Below, in pieces: positions 32,925 through 33,932 of a stretch of DNA of 33,932 bases (the stretch's first letter is position 1; every line of letters begins with the position of its first letter). The position numbers and the translations under genes were made by a program. This stretch comes from JBDTMT01 sp033764095. Lineage in GTDB: Bacteria > Desulfobacterota > Binatia > HRBIN30 > CADEER01. The notes beneath the pieces are model-generated. The model saw only the letters and a program-made list of their open reading frames with translations. It was not told the origin of the DNA and did not search any database. The stretch spans positions 1 through 33,932 of the forward strand of contig JANRJF010000074.1 of assembly GCA_033764095.1 (NCBI GenBank), read 5' to 3'.

Positions 32925-33908
32925 ATGAGCATGAACCACTGGGCCGAGGAGCTTGCCGACCGGGTGCTGGCCGGCGCGGCGATCGATCGCGAGGCGGCGC
33001 GGCGGGTGCTGGCGGCGGGGGACGACGAGGTGCCGGCGCTGCTGCGCGCCACGGCGCGCGTACGCGAGAGGCACTGGGGCAAGCGGGTCAAGCTCTGCCA
33101 GCTGCGCAACGCGCGCAGCGGCCTGTGCCCGGAGGACTGTCACTACTGCTCGCAGTCGGCGGTGTCCGAGGCGGATATCCCGCGCTATCGGCTCGACTCG
33201 GTCGACGAGCTGCTCGCCGGCTCGCGCAAAGCAGTGGCGGCCGGCGCGCGGCGCTTCTGCATGGTGACCAGCGGGCGCGGCCCGAGCGGCAACGACATCG
33301 AGCGCTTCAGCGCCGCGGCGCGGCGCATCAAGGCCGAGCAACCCGAGCTCGAGCTGTGCGTCTCCGCCGGGCTGATGGACGAGGCGCAGGCGCGCCAGCT
33401 GAAGAGCGCCGGCATCGACTTCGTCAACCACAACCTCAACACCAGTCAGCGCCACCACGGCGCCATCTGCACAACGCACACCTACGAGGATCGCGTCCGG
33501 ACCGTCGAGGCGGTGCGCAAGGCGGGGCTGTCGACCTGTTGCGGCGGCATCCTCGGCATGGGCGAGACGCGCGAGGACATCATCGACCTGGCCTTCGCGC
33601 TGCGCGAGCTGCAGGTCGATTCCCTGCCGGTCAACTTCCTCATCCCGATCGAGGGCACGCCGTTCGCGGACAAGCACGAGCTGTCGCCGACCGACTGCCT
33701 GCGCGCCCTCTGTCTGTTCCGCCTCACCAACCCGGCCGCCGAGATCCGCATGGCCGGCGGCGGCGAGGGCAACCTCGGCTGGTTCCGCCCGCTCGCCCTG
33801 CACGTCGCCAACTCGATCTTCGTCGACGGCTACCTGACCACGCCCGGCCAGGCGTTCGACGCCGCGCAGCGCATGGTCGGCGAGATGGGCTTCCAGATCG
33901 AAGCGTGA
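32925..33908 (+). CDS. bioB: Biotin synthase
   Basis: 327 residues, full family length. BioB is a radical-SAM enzyme that inserts sulphur into dethiobiotin. The [4Fe-4S] motif is CPEDCHYC (Cys68, Cys72, Cys75). The [2Fe-2S] cluster ligands appear as Cys112 (FCMVTSG), Cys145 (ELCVSAGL), Cys205 or 206 (STCCGGILGMGE) and Arg275 (EIRMAGG). The position after the Arg, usually GGRE or AGRE, reads GGGE here. ATG at 32925 follows a palindromic repeat. No other bio gene is in the window. Only 24 bases follow the stop. Confidence 0.97.
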   Translation: MSMNHWAEELADRVLAGAAIDREAARRVLAAGDDEVPALLRATARVRERHWGKRVKLCQLRNARSGLCPEDCHYCSQSAVSEADIPRYRLDSVDELLAGSRKAVAAGARRFCMVTSGRGPSGNDIERFSAAARRIKAEQPELELCVSAGLMDEAQARQLKSAGIDFVNHNLNTSQRHHGAICTTHTYEDRVRTVEAVRKAGLSTCCGGILGMGETREDIIDLAFALRELQVDSLPVNFLIPIEGTPFADKHELSPTDCLRALCLFRLTNPAAEIRMAGGGEGNLGWFRPLALHVANSIFVDGYLTTPGQAFDAAQRMVGEMGFQIEA

Positions 33909-33932
33909 CCGGTCACTGGTCGCGCAGCGCGG

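Overview
This is a high-GC (roughly 70% by eye) bacterial chromosome segment with 29 protein genes, no rRNA, tRNA, CRISPR array, transposase or phage gene that I can see, and short intergenic gaps; the longest is about 250 bases at 12112-12361. The gene content is that of a free-living, aerobic, lipid- and small-organic-degrading soil or sediment bacterium: acyl-CoA synthetase, SDR, crotonase, AtuA-like protein, CocE-type esterase, D-aminoacylase-like amidohydrolase, GlpD and BioB. Together with PT-rich lipoprotein linkers and many word-like palindromic repeats, this resembles deltaproteobacterial or Binatota-type environmental genomes. That placement is inference from general appearance, not from a marker gene.

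Layout. 1-468: 3' end of an ammonium transporter. 628-3685 (minus): a translationally coupled set of SDR, DUF4136 lipoprotein and acyl-CoA synthetase. 3906-9746 (plus): polytopic glycosyltransferase, APH-like kinase, GT4 glycosyltransferase overlapping a GFA-family gene, SnoaL-like protein with a histone-like lysine tail, and MarC membrane protein. 9902-13462 (plus): GlpD, secreted SnoaL-like protein, crotonase and a small membrane protein. 13584-15877 (minus): AtuA-like protein, nitrate-reductase-associated small protein and zinc-ribbon protein. 16110-16646 (plus): CBS-pair protein. 16757-20854 (minus): M1 peptidase fused to a beta-propeller, small membrane protein, membrane-anchored lytic transglycosylase. 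21015-27052 (plus): secreted CXXCH protein, a 1180-residue STAND ATPase/HTH/adenylate-cyclase regulator starting three bases after it, and a lysine-tailed protein. 27113-29761 (minus): CocE/NonD lipoprotein hydrolase. 29956-32335 (plus): HAD phosphatase and amidohydrolase. 32417-32776 (minus): Smr protein. 32925-33908 (plus): biotin synthase.

The most unusual feature is the non-coding layer. At least twelve gaps hold long imperfect inverted repeats whose arms are themselves built from reiterated short words (such as GCAAAAGG, GCTGACGT, CACGGAT/ACACAGAT, GCTGTTAGG, GCAGAGAC), plus two single-arm copies. Words differ between loci but the architecture is the same: arms of 20-52 nt, a spacer of 7-62 nt, and no transposase. 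Several have become coding. One with 52-nt arms sits in frame inside a membrane glycosyltransferase, one encodes the signal peptide of a lipoprotein, and one ends the Smr protein. Two copies of one subfamily carry a terminator-like hairpin in front. This is my main candidate for an under-described system.
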